Shown one piece after another: positions 36,977 to 48,141 of a DNA stretch of 64,000 bases. Origin of the DNA: Crocodylus rhombifer (Eukaryota > Chordata > Crocodylia > Crocodylidae); assembly GCA_038503035.1 (NCBI GenBank), contig JAVSML010038920.1, positions 1 to 64,000 of the forward strand. Reading direction: 5' to 3'. How positions within the stretch are numbered: the first letter of the stretch is position 1; each line of letters starts with the position of its first letter. The translations under genes were made by a program, and so were the position numbers. The notes beneath the pieces are model-generated. The model made no database searches, had not been told where the DNA came from, and was given only the letters and a program-made list of their open reading frames with translations.

Positions 36977-36981
36977 AGAAC

Positions 36982-37655
36982 ATGCTGATGGAAGTTATAT
37001 CTCAGAAAGCACATAGATCATTCTGAAGACTAGGACCAGAGATCCCATTCACAGGTGGTAAAGAGGGTGCAGCTGTCTAAATGGGTCTGGTACCCTCTTG
37101 GAAGCTGCACTGGGAATGTGGTGCATGGAATATGGCCTCTGTATTGAGTGTGCTCCTCTGATTCTTCTGCTTTTCTCATTGCATTATTAATATAAATAAT
37201 GATAATGATTTGCTAAGTGCAAACAATATGCAGAAACCTGCTGATGTGGACGTTGGCTCACACCTTTTGTGGGTTCTTGGTTTTCTTCAACCTGTGTTCT
37301 ATACTATTCATTACTTACATTTTCCTTCCTTCAGTTTCTAGTTTTGAACAGTGGAAGCACCTATTATGTCTGCCTTTAAAACAAAGGAATCAAGCTCATT
37401 CTGTGATAAAGGCAAAATTCCACTTTTAATTGTGGTCCTTGGATCAAGACATAAATTTAGGCCAAAATACTCCCTACAGTTTACACTGGATCTCCAGTGA
37501 AATCAGTGGCAGGCTTCTATGATGATGATCAAGAATGCTTTGTATGACTTCACAAATGAGTGAATGAATAATGATAGGGCCTTGTTACATATTGCAGTCT
37601 GAACTTTTCAAATATTAACTGGTGTTAGTGCTAGTTTGAGTTTGGAACAATCACA
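36982..37655. other. no recognisable feature
   Basis: AT-rich sequence; nothing supported. Confidence 0.5.
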
Positions 37656-37659
37656 CCTT

Positions 37660-37990
37660 AAGGTTAAAAACCTTCTCTGACTATCCTTGACCTGCACAGC
37701 TGTGACTTGCCACTAGAGGGCTGGTGAGCTGAGCCCAGACTAGGAGCTATAGCTGTGAGTTGCCACTAAAGGGCTGGTGATCCAGGACAGGCTTCCCTAT
37801 CCCTGCCCTAGGTGGGACTGTTAGAGAGATGGGTTAGAAGGGCAGGATCATGAAGCTGGAAGGCAGAGGGTTAATAGGATGAGAGTGGGTAAAGAAATGG
37901 GAGCTGAAAAGGAAATGGAGATGGGGGATGGGTGGTGAAATGAAGTCAGCCAACCTCTGAAGAACATAATAAGAGGGAGGGGGGGAAATT
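37660..37990 (-). repeat. dispersed repeat, copy 2 of an inverted pair
   Basis: This is the reverse complement of the block at 27,380-27,860, including CACAGCTGTGACTTGCCA, AGCTGTGAGTTGCCACTA and GGTGGTGAAATGAAGTCAGC. The two copies differ by many substitutions and small indels, so both are old. Confidence 0.6.
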
Positions 37991-39390
37991 TTAAAAAGAA
38001 ATAAAGAGGAAGTAAATTGTGATTGGGATTAGGATTGGAGCATGTGGGGTGCTGATCATCTTTCCTGGGATGGCTGGAAGGTGGGAATGGTGAGGGAAAG
38101 CACTTTTGGGGGAGCTACTGCCTCTATACCAGGAAGGAAGCCTCAGCTCATAGGGACCCAATCTGGCCCCCTACTTTGTCCCCCCCACTGCACCACCCAC
38201 CCAGACCCATCCATGCCCTGCAACTTGGTTAGCTGGCATGTGCTCTGCAGGCTGTTTGCATGGGGTTGCAGCCATTGGGATGGGAAGGTTACATCCTGGA
38301 GTAAGTTGAGGATTTGGCTTGGTGCTAGAACCCTCTCCACCCCCCCCCAACCCAGACAGTAGAATTCAGGGGGTGGAAAGCTTGTCCACACAGAAACAGG
38401 GGCGTGTGGAAAGGAACACTGCATCCTGGGATGTGGGAGGACTGCAATTTAGGCAGCTCATCTGTAGGCAGTGGCCACATATTAAAGGCGCATGAGCTGG
38501 TTAACATGGATCAGAGAGGAGTCTGACTTGGAGTGGTGTAACTTTAAGTCACTTAAAATGTGTTTAAAACTAGTTTCAGGTGTTAATGTGTGGACAATGC
38601 AGGGGTTAAGAGGCCCAGGAGCTGCCTAAAAATCATGTGTAACAAGACCCACAGATACTGTGATGTCTGAGGAAGAGCTAGAAGACTTGACCATTCTGGC
38701 CATGTTCTTTCTCACCTACAGCCTACCCACAATTCACTGTCATGTAAACAAGCTGGCTCAAAGACTTTCCTGGGCCAGGGGCTTCTGCAGGAAAAATGCA
38801 GTGCTGGTTCAGTAAAGACAGGCCTTTTACTCCAAATGAAGTTCACAATTAGAAGCTTAATTCCTGCTTCCCAGTCCTTTGTCCCTAGCTATGTTATACG
38901 CAGAGTGATAATGAATCAGGCCCACTGCATGTGTCTGAACTTGGATGGAGAGGAGAAGGAAGCTCTAGGAGGAAGAGGAATATATAATAGACTGTAGAAA
39001 AGTATGAATATTTTAGAACATCATGTATTTATTAGTTTTTCAAAAGCCTTTGGAAAACAGAGCGCATAAATCACAGAAATCACCCAAAGAACCAATAAAG
39101 AGTTCATTTACAAATTTAAAAATTCACTCAGGCCTTTAGGTCCTCCATGAAAGAGGAATACTTTCAGACTTGCTGTTCAGTGTCTCGTTTTAGCCTACCT
39201 TAGACATTCCTCCCACCTCCAGTCAGCATGCTGACTAATGAATACCATACTAAGGCATCTGTCTCTCCTGATCATTGTACAGTGAACTTCAAGTATGCCT
39301 ACACTGATAGATTTAGGTCAACTTTGAGGTCACCCAAAACTTGCCTGATCTATCTTAGCCTTCTCTTACTCCCTGTTATACCAAATAGAC
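37991..39390. other. no gene seen
   Basis: GC-mixed then AT-rich sequence. Words related to the AAACTGGTTT family recur near 38,520-38,600. Overlapping frames near 38.0-38.5 kb on both strands have no recognisable protein signature. Confidence 0.45.
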
Positions 39391-39394
39391 TTAC

Positions 39395-39660
39395 ACCAGT
39401 GGCTGGGAACCTTTTCAGATCACAGACAGAATGACCCAGCTCAGGTCAGAATTGAGTGAGTGCTAAGACCCATCCGCTCCTGCTGCTTCTCCCTATCGTA
39501 GCATGGAAAAAGCCCCTGTGCCACTTCTCCCTGCCCCAGCTTGGGAGAAATCCCTGCTGCAACTGCTTTTCCCAACTGTGGCATGGGAGAGGCCCCAATG
39601 CCAATGAAGACCCGCATCTGTGGGCTGGATCCAATGGCTCTGTAGGTTGCTGGACCCTAC
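39395..39660. mobile_element. probable hAT-type fragment
   Basis: It begins CAGTGGCTGGGAACCTTTTC, a hAT-like terminus, and contains TGTGGGCTGGATCCAATGG like the other hAT derivatives in the window. The right end and target duplication are not clear. Confidence 0.5.
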
Positions 39661-40150
39661 ATTATTTGAACAGAGCTCTCATTTGCGAAGTGGAACTCTC
39701 CTAGGAACCAATGTACAGAAAACTTGTCTTTCCTTCCAGCCTTGTGAAAAGTAATCTACTTATGAAAAGTAGGGACAGGAAGTGGGTTGCAGAAGGACTG
39801 GAAGTCAGGAATAGGGAACTGTGGGATTAGTGCTGGCAGACATCCTGTTTGAGGTCTGCACCCTGTGTAAATTCCCAAACCACTGCAGGAAGAAATATGC
39901 AAGGAAGTGGATGGGGGATGTTGACTTTCCACTCTGGAGTTCTGCAATGCTTCATAGATTAACTCAATTGCTGTCAGTCTAGATGGCTTACAGTCTAGAT
40001 GGTTGATGGATATGGGCTTTTGGGTGACCTTCCGGTTGAGTGACCTAGTCCTATAGACATAACCCCAGAAATCTAAGTCAGAATTGTGAATTCCATTCCC
40101 AGAGCTGGGGCACCCAAGACTCAGACAAGGCAACACTGAGTGTCACCAGG
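39661..40150. other. no recognisable feature
   Basis: A 126-codon minus-strand frame at 39,756-40,136 has no recognisable domain. I do not call it a gene. Confidence 0.45.
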
Positions 40151-40154
40151 CCTA

Positions 40155-40260
40155 AGACCTTTTGTAGATCCATGCCTTAGTCTTTCTGTGTCTGAACTGT
40201 AAAATTGGGTATTGTAGCACTTCCCTACCTCAGAGGGGTGATATAAAGAACATTCCAGTT
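40155..40260 (+). mobile_element. MIR-like (CORE) SINE fragment
   Basis: ATGCCTTAGTCTTTCTGTGT, CTGTAAAATTGGGTATTG and CCTACCTCAGAGGGGTGATA follow the order of the MIR 3' half (TGCCTCAGTTTCC, CTGTAAAATGGGGATA, CCTACCTCATAGGGTTG). Confidence 0.75.
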
Positions 40261-41225
40261 CAAATTTGAGAATTCCTCAGATACTACAGTAACTGGACAA
40301 ATATAAGCATCATAGAGAGATAAATAGATACCTTGTAAATAGATGCAACTTGACAAGTCTCTAAATAGTGGACAAAAACACTTAAGGTTTTTTCAAGCAG
40401 TGTATTTTCAAATACTTCATACAAACTACTACAAAATACATTTCCCAACATTTTATTTTTATGTGAACTCCTAGGACTGTAAATCTTGACATACCATCAG
40501 AATATTTTTTGAGCTTCATTTCCTTTTCAGCTGCAATTTGGAAGATTAAACATTGTCTAGTAGAAATAGATCATCCAGTTATTAATAATAATACAGAAGA
40601 ACTGGGTAAATGATTTCCAGCATTCAGTTACCAGTTTTAAAGTTTTATAGTTCCTGAACAGAAATACCGAAAATTGAAACTTGATTAAGTATCAGCCTAT
40701 TCTTTGAAGCACAGACAACATACCTTATTTGTTTTCCCTTTTCATACAACCACATTTTCAGAGTAACTGATTAGTGTAAAATGGATTTTGTATATGTGAT
40801 TGAGAATTCACTTCAGCGAATGAAAAGCAAAGTGCATTATAATCAGGGAAGAGCAGTTAACAAAGTGCTTCTTGCCTCAAGAACTACTTTTCAATATCCT
40901 CACCTGACTTATCTCTAACATTCTGTTATCAGTAGCATCCGTGGGAAACACACATCTTATTGCTAGGAGAGAAGAAGAAATATAGTAATAGGAAAAAGCA
41001 TCTCTTAGTTAGGAAATGAGTCCATGCATTTAAAATGGACTGTAAAGCTTTTTGTTATAATAGATATTAAAACATCATTACTATGTGAGATCCTGGTTCT
41101 GCTGAAATCAGTGATAAAACTCCCAATGTTAAAACACTATTTAAATATGTGCCTAAGCATGTAAATAGTCCTATTGACTCGAATGTGTTTAACTACTTCC
41201 TGAATCAAGACCTATATCTACCCAG
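40261..41225. other. no recognisable feature
   Basis: AT-rich, apparently unique sequence. Confidence 0.5.
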
Positions 41226-41228
41226 AGA

Positions 41229-42537
41229 CTGGGTGTGTCTACCCGTGCATTTACACCAACTTACATTTATTGTGCAGTAAGTTACTGCACAGTAAACAGG
41301 AATAGGCCAGCAGCTATGCATGCAGGCATTGAAGTACATTAACGTTGTATGTGGTTTGACTTGGGACTAAAGTTAGTCCCAAGTCAGTCCACACACACAG
41401 TGTTATTGCACAGTAAGACATCTACACATACATTACAGTGCAGTAACTAATAGGGCTGATTAACTGATAACTGATTATGGCCCAGTTCAGCAGCTGAATC
41501 TCCAAATTGAATCAGGAGACCAATAAAAAGGTCCAAATTGATTCAAAACTCTCTGAATCAATTCAGAAAAGATTGGGGGGACCCCTGCCAGGCCCCATCT
41601 CCTGACTGGCCCCCCAGCACCAGTGCCCGTGACCCCTGCCTGCTCTCCTTCCCAGGTCAATGGCTGCCTTGCCCAGCCCCAGGTCCCAGTTCTTTTAAAA
41701 AAAAAAAGCCTCACACTTACCAGCTCCTGCCTAGCAGGGGGAGGTAATCCCTACTGCCCTCCACTGCCCTGCACTGTGTGGGGCGCTCTGCCACGAGCCC
41801 TGCCTGACCCCAGCTCCCTGTTTTAAAAATAAACCCAAACCCTTACATTCACCAGCTACTGTAGCAGCCATCACGGCTTCTGGGGGCTTCTGGGGGCTCA
41901 TGGCAGAGCCCCACATGCAACGTGAGGCAGTGGGGATCCCATCCCACCTGGCAGCAGATGGGACTTTTTTTTTTAGTTTTTTATAAGAGAGAGACTCTGG
42001 GGCTGGGAGAGTGGGCAGGGGATGGGGGCTTGTGACAGAGCCCCCCATGCAGCGCGGGACAGTAGGGGACAGCAGGGGTCACCCCTCTGCCTGGCAGCAG
42101 CTGGTGAGTGTGGAGATTTTTTTTTTTTTTTAAAGAGCCAGGAGGCTGGGGCCAGGCGGGGCAGCCATTGACAGGGCTGGGAGAGCGGGCGGAGAATTGG
42201 CCTGTTTGATTTGGAGATTTGGCCAATTCAGCATGGGCCAAATATCTGAATCAGATTCAGCGGAATAGATTCGGGATAGTGATTCAAATCACCAAATTGA
42301 ATCACTGTCCCCTGAAATGGCCCAATCCAAAGTGAATACCAGCGGCTTCGCACATGCCTAATAATTAATGGGGCATAAATTTGATACTTATATGATGCAG
42401 GTATTAAATTTATGATCAACTTAGCCTAAGTCACTATATTTGCTATGTAGTACGGGAGTCCATGTGTAGACATGTGCCCGTACTGCACAGTAATTTTGGT
42501 TACTGCACAGTAAATGCCAATGTGTAGCATGCCCACT
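41229..42537. mobile_element. TIR element with TTACTGCACAGTAA words, split by a hAT element
   Basis: The ends are GGTGTGTCTACCCGTGCATT and the inverted GTAAATGCCAATGTGTAGCA followed by TGCCCAC. The subterminal word TTACTGCACAGTAA is itself a near palindrome and recurs. The interior is interrupted at 41,451-42,360 by a second element. Relatives lie at 45,869-46,131 and possibly 31,320-31,760. Confidence 0.65.
41451..42360. mobile_element. non-autonomous hAT-type element, 910 bp, nested
   Basis: It runs from TAGGGCTGATTAACTG to CTTCGCACATGCCTA, with TIRs of the TAGGGGTGTGCGAA type also seen at 5056-5810. Flanks gtaactaa and ataattaa (41,443-41,450 and 42,361-42,368) match at 6 of 8 positions, so the duplication is decayed. 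It sits inside the TIR element 41,229-42,537. Confidence 0.75.
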
Positions 42538-42540
42538 GAG

Positions 42541-43520
42541 TTCAGGGCTTTGTTTCTCTTACATGGATTGATTAAAAACAATCTGAAAATGGGTGTACTT
42601 GTGATACCATCATGGAAAGGAGATACATGCCAAGACCAGAAAAAAAGATTTGTATCTCAAATGAAGATGGGAGCTGGTTTGCAACTATTTTCTTTCTGGA
42701 TGTAATTTATTTCTAATTTGTTTGTTATCATTTGCTCTGTTGGATGTTCTAATTAATATTGGTTATTAGCTTTTAAAATAATTTTTATGGAGCACTAGCA
42801 AATGTTACAAGGAATAATCAAGCACCGATCAGAGTAATGGATTTAAAAAGTTAGGGAGTACTACTTCTTTTAGCTTATTGATTCTGATGATTAGTATTTA
42901 TTCACTACCCTGAGGTCTAGTAGTCATTTAATAGATATGTACAGAGTGTGCATAACTCTCAAATGTCCTTCATTTTAGCAGATGGCACTCAAGTTGCCTT
43001 TATTTTACACAACTATTCCAGACAGAATATTTATGTATAATATGTGTGTGTTACTTTACAAATGTGGTACCTGATGACTTTTAGAATTTAAAATTATTTA
43101 GAAATAATAATAAACTAGACAATTCTTTGAATTAATTATTTGAATTAAATAATTCCGTAAAATATGTTTGCTTGAATACTTATTTCTTTCATTTTGTTTT
43201 CTTGAATTCCTCATTTGGACCCTTGCAGGTTAGGAAGCTGGAGTCTATCAGAAGTTCCTGAGACTTGCTAGCCCTGTAAAGACTATTGTAGGTGTCTGAG
43301 TATCTTGTAGCCCAAGAAGTGAGTGAAAGGACTACTGTCTCCTACAAGGCGATCTGTCCCCAGATTGCAAATCACAGTAGGGGAATCTGAGATGCATCTG
43401 CTCATTGCTTGGCTGTCTAGGCTGATTGACTTCTTTCCAAGGATCTGGGCTTTCCTGGGAAGAAAACACTGGGCTATGTCCCACCCAACTACCGCTCCGT
43501 TCCTTGATCTAGCTGCAACT
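42541..43520. other. no recognisable feature
   Basis: AT-rich sequence; no supported gene. Confidence 0.5.
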
Positions 43521-43526
43521 GCAAGG

Positions 43527-44525
43527 CAGGCCCTATGAGGAGAGGCTACGGGACCTGAACCTGTTCAGCCTCCAAAAGAGAAGGCTGAGGGGGGATCTAG
43601 TGGCATGTAATAAACTAGTCGGGGGGATCAGCAGGCATTGGGGAAATCACTATTCCCCCGTGCACTGCCAGGACCATCTATAGATGCTTCTCGAGCAAAT
43701 CCTGGGACGTCATTCTCCCCTTGTACTCAGCCTTGGTGAGGCCGCAGCTGGAGTACTGCGTCCAGTTTTGGGCTCCACAATTCAAAAAGGATGTGGAGAA
43801 ACTTGAGAGAGTCCAGAGGAGAGCCACGTGCATGATCAGAGGTCAGGAAAACAGATCTTACGATGACAGGCTGAGAGCCATGGGACTCTTTAGCCTGGAA
43901 AAGCGTAGGCTCAGGGGTGATCTGATGGCCACCTATAAGTTTATCAGGGGTGACCACCAGGATCTGGGGGAACGTTTGTTCACCAGAGCGCCCCAAGGGA
44001 TGACTAGGTTGAACGGTCACAAACTCCCGCAAGACCGTTTCAGGCTGGACATAAGGAAGAATTTCTTTACTGTCCGAGCCCCCAAGGTCTGGAACAGTCT
44101 GCCATCGGAGGTGGTTCAAGCACCTACATTGAACACCTTCAAGAGTAAATTGGATGCTTATCTTGCTGGGATCCTATGACCCCAGCTGACTTCCTGCCCT
44201 TTGGGCAGGGGGCTGGACTGGATGATCTTCCAAGGTCCCTTCCAGCCCTGATGTCTATGAAATCTATGAATAATGGTGACAAGCTGGCAGAGGGCATGTT
44301 TAAGCTAGATATCAGGAAGCACTACTTCATGGTCAGGGCGGCTAGGATCTGGAACCAACTTCCAAGAGAAGTAGTGCTGGCTCCTACCCTGGGGGTTTTT
44401 AAGAGGAGGTTGGATGAACATCTTGCTGGGGTTGTTTGACCCCAGTATTATTTCCTGCCATGGGAGGGGGTTGGACTAGATGATCTACTCAGGTCCCTTC
44501 CGACCCTAGAAACTATGAAACTGCA
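43527..44525 (+). mobile_element. CR1 3' end (outer copy), interrupted by another CR1
   Basis: Two blocks, 43,527-43,674 and 44,271-44,525, form one CR1 3' region. The first has TATGAGGAGAGGCTACGGGA and the second has GACAAGCTGGCAGAGGGCAT, then GTTTGACCCCAGTATTATTT, and ends CCCTAGAAACTATGAAACTG. The break lies at the expected join between GCACTGCCAGG and TAATGGTGACAAGC. A different CR1 fills the gap. Confidence 0.85.
43675..44270 (+). mobile_element. CR1 LINE, 5'-truncated, ORF2 C-terminus still open
   Basis: This copy carries a 152-codon open frame (43,721-44,179) that is the C-terminal end of CR1 ORF2, after the reverse transcriptase core. Readable words include YSALVRPQLEYCVQFWAPQ and [19 protein letters not shown]. 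It is followed by a short 3' UTR (CCCAGCTGACTTCCTGCCC, then GGTCCCTTCCAGCCC) ending in the tandem ATGAAATCTATGAA tail. It is a close match to the copy at 53,740-54,408, with only a handful of amino acid differences. ORF1 and most of ORF2 are missing, as is usual for CR1. Confidence 0.93.
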
Positions 44526-45865
44526 GTGAGTGTCTGAGCTCTTCTTTCCTCTTTCAGTATGTGCTTCCTACTCTTACCAATAGGGGGTGGAGCTCTGGGA
44601 TCTGTGTCATGGTAGAGAGGTTCACACAGTAGGGGCCTGGAGAGGAATCCACATGTTGGTAAACAGCATGGGAGAGCCTGCATGGCAGTGGGGAACCCCA
44701 CTTGCTGGAGGGTGTGGGGTGAGGGTACTCTTATTTTTTTTCCAGTGACTTGAAAATCATCTACTTACTGTTTCCCTACATCTCACTGGGTGTTCTTTCA
44801 ACACAGACTACATATTTTGTCCTGTTACCAGTGACTATTCCAAGTCCGTGTTTTGTAACACATCTTGCCTTTTGCCCATGTTTATAGTACTCAGGTAACT
44901 ATTAAGCACCTAGCTACAAATTAGTGCAATATAACTGCCTACACAAATTTGTAGTTTTCAAATCTTAGAATTTTTGGGAGGTTTTTGACAGTTTTCCTGG
45001 ATTGTTTTATTTTTTCTTTTTTTCACCCATTTTCTGCACTGGAACATTGGGAAGAAAGGGAAAAATCTAGCAACTGAAAAAAACAAAGATCGAATTCCAA
45101 ACATTTTAATTTTTCTGTTAGGAGACACAACTATATCAATTTTACTCAAGTGTATAACTTTTGTCCAAAAAATTAATCTTTTGAAAGCTTTGACATATCT
45201 TTTGAGATAAATGATTTTTATTAAAAAAAACCCAACAAAGCTCCACAAAATATAGACAACATATTTTGACCAGTTCCAGTTAAAACATTTGACATCTTTT
45301 ATTGCTGGACTTTTATTTTTAGATATGTCTCAAATAGCAAATTCAGAGCGACAACTTTAAGACATTTCTGAAGAATAAAATACAGAAACAAGTAAAGGAA
45401 AGAGGAAGAACAGAGGAACCCCCCACTTCCCCCAAAAAGCCCCTTTGCCACTTTGTTTTGAGATTTGGTTGAATAAAGCGAATGAAAGAACTATTACAGA
45501 GTCTTTCAAACTGCCTTCTAAAATCTTCAGAGAAATAGGATAAAACATGATAAATACCATTCTCACACTTTTACTTATTTGTGAATGTTCTCCACACAGA
45601 AAAGTAATGATACCCTTTCACTGACATCATCCAAGTGATAATATCCTTTTGTCTATGTCACTGGAGTAATAATAACCTTTCAACTACTCTGCTAAACAAC
45701 ACTTTTTGTCATTCTACAAAAAGTAAAAAGACTACCCTTTAAAAAACAAAATGCATAGGGTCAAATATGCTCCTGTTTACATCAATGTCAATCTAGAATA
45801 ATGCTGCTAAAAGCAATGATATTAAATTGATTTTGACTTTAAAATGGGAGCAGAAGTTGGTTCAC
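44526..45865. other. no recognisable feature
   Basis: AT-rich sequence with long A/T runs. The short minus-strand frames near 45.0-45.6 kb are Phe/Lys-rich artefacts of composition. Confidence 0.5.
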
Positions 45866-45868
45866 AGT

Positions 45869-46131
45869 GGATGCATCTACACATTCATTAACTCACCTTA
45901 AATACTGCACATTTCGTTAGGTATTGTACTTCCTTAGTGAAGTACTAACTGAATGCGCAGTAGCTAGAGTTACTGTGCAGTAGTGCCAACACATTGTTAT
46001 TTAGTGATGCTTACTGTGCATTAGCTTAATAACATCGTGCAGAGGCTATTAGCACAGTTTTTGCTGTGACACACTACTGTACAGTGTTATTAGGCTAATG
46101 TCCAGTAAGTGTCTCATGTAGATGCACCTAG
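45869..46131. mobile_element. TIR element, about 260 bp
   Basis: It starts GGATGCATCTACACATTC and ends CATGTAGATGCACC, an inverted repeat. Interior words such as TTACTGTGCAGTAG and AGTGATGCTTACTGTGCA match the 41,229-42,537 family. No coding sequence is present. Confidence 0.65.
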
Positions 46132-46134
46132 TGT

Positions 46135-47575
46135 CTAAGAGCACACAAGTACTGGAACTCTAGAACCACTTATTTGCTAATTTGTTCTGGAAGCCATGCA
46201 CCAAAACAGTGGCTGTGTTGTCATAATCTACATGCTAATGATCTGTAGTTGACAAGTGTTTTGCCATTCTATACATTATTATACATTATTAGGGAGAAGA
46301 CAAAGGAGCAGAGACATGCTTTGGCCTTACTAGTACTTGTTCTTCTACATTTAATTGCACAGTGACATCATTCAACAGGTTAGCCTAGAGACATCACTAT
46401 TGCTCAAACAGGCCTGAAACAAACCGCTAAGAACTTACAAAGAAAAATATTACTGTTAGGCAATCATTACTGAGCTCTCCATTTCGTGATTCAACCTTAC
46501 GTTTACATGCAAATTCCGTTCAATATGAGTCTGTAGGGGATTGTGAGAAACTCTTCATAATGAACATTTGAAATTTCTTCTTTCAAATAATTACTTTAAT
46601 TACGTAATGTAACATAGATTTATTATAATAAGATTATATGCATTCATTAAAGTACTCTGACTCGATTGCTTCCTATCACGATGAATTATCACTTATGTGA
46701 AATACATTGTGATGCTGATCTCTTTATTAAGCCAATATCTCTTAAAACTAAAGACAGTGGCAAGTTGTACAGGATGTTATCTGCGTGTCTGTTTATTGGA
46801 CTTGATATATACTTCATTTTAGCTTCTAATTTTGCGAGGTAAAAATAAAAAGATCAAAGAAATTTCCTGCCTAAGAGGAGAAAGTGAACTGCATATTAAC
46901 TTTCTCGTGCTACCAGTGAGATTTCTTGCAACCAATAGAGTAACTGCATTGCAAAGGAATTAATCTCAGGAACTAGACTTTCAGGAAAGCTGCAGTGATC
47001 AGTTATACTTTCTCTTAGAACATACTTTCCCATCATTGCAAGCAGTAGAAATGGTCTGTTAAAAGTGTTTCTGTTTTACTTTTACTCCTTGGTATAGGCT
47101 CTTCTAGAGATACATATGAGAGCAAATGAAACACCCTTTTGAATGTAGCGATAAAGATTTTAAAAGCTGTTGTAAATTAAATTATTTTTCTTCTCCCTTT
47201 AAAGAAGAGGTAACAGAATTAGTGTTACAGGTAATTAGAAAGTCCCAGGTTTGTTACATATTTATTTAGGACATACATTTCCTGAATAAAAATCAATGCC
47301 ATCAATAGATTGTCAAGATGGCTACTTCATATGTAATTGTGGTATTTTACGGCAGATTCTAATACTCTTGCCCATGCTGTAAAGAGTTAATTTGAAGTTA
47401 TTTCTATATTGTATTAATTTCTGTCCCAAACTTGATTAATAGAGAATATTCTTCATGTATCTGGGAAGCTAACTGTTTCCATTTAGGTTTTGCAGGTTGC
47501 TCTTCAAATATGCCAGCAAGGCCCTGATCCTGCAAATACTTGAGTATGTGTTTAACTTGTAGTCACAGGAGTACC
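46135..47575. other. no recognisable feature
   Basis: AT-rich, apparently unique DNA downstream of the transporter exon on its own strand. No further exon is evident. Confidence 0.5.
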
Positions 47576-47579
47576 CCTT

Positions 47580-48070
47580 TTGGGTGTATCCCCAGGAGTG
47601 GGACTGTGCATTCCCAGGGACAGTTACCAGTGGCACATATTTGTGCCACTGCTAATTGTCCCTGGGGAATGTCCCTGTATGCATGGTCTGACGCACGGCA
47701 AGTTGCCCTGCATGAGGTAGAGGAGGCTGGGGCCAGCATCTGGGCTGGCCCCAGCAGCCTTACCTATGGTTGCGGGGGCCCCCAAGAGCTCCAGCAGTGG
47801 TGATCCAGGTGCATGAAGCCTGGCTGGCAGCTGAAGTATGCTTGGCTGGCCAGGTCGGGTGGCATACACTGCTGCCATATGTGTCACCTCACTTTTTTTT
47901 GCCATGGGTGTTTTTGACATTGGGATCTCTCCATGTCAAAAAACCTGCCACGCTGCAGAGTAGCAGTGCAACAAACATCTGCATGCATAGTGTGTGATGT
48001 CTGCAGTGACACAGGCAGGTCTGTGGCACTGCAAAATGCAAGTGCACACTCAAGGGGACACACCTTTTGA
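47580..48070. mobile_element. TIR element, CATGTCCAGA family, next to the transporter stop codon
   Basis: It contains the family blocks CCCAGGGACAGTTACCAGTG, GTGCCACTGCTAATTGTCC and GGCTGGGGCCAGCATC. It also has the hairpin TTTTTGACATTGG / CCATGTCAAAAA at about 47,906-47,945, equivalent to that at 32,487. It lies about 70 bp past the stop codon of the SLC32-like exon on the minus strand, so it probably forms part of that gene's 3' UTR. Confidence 0.6.
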
Positions 48071-48141
48071 GTACAGTTATTCACTTACTAAGTATAAGCA
48101 TTTGTAGGGTGAAGGCTTTACCTGGTACGAAGACAGCTCTT

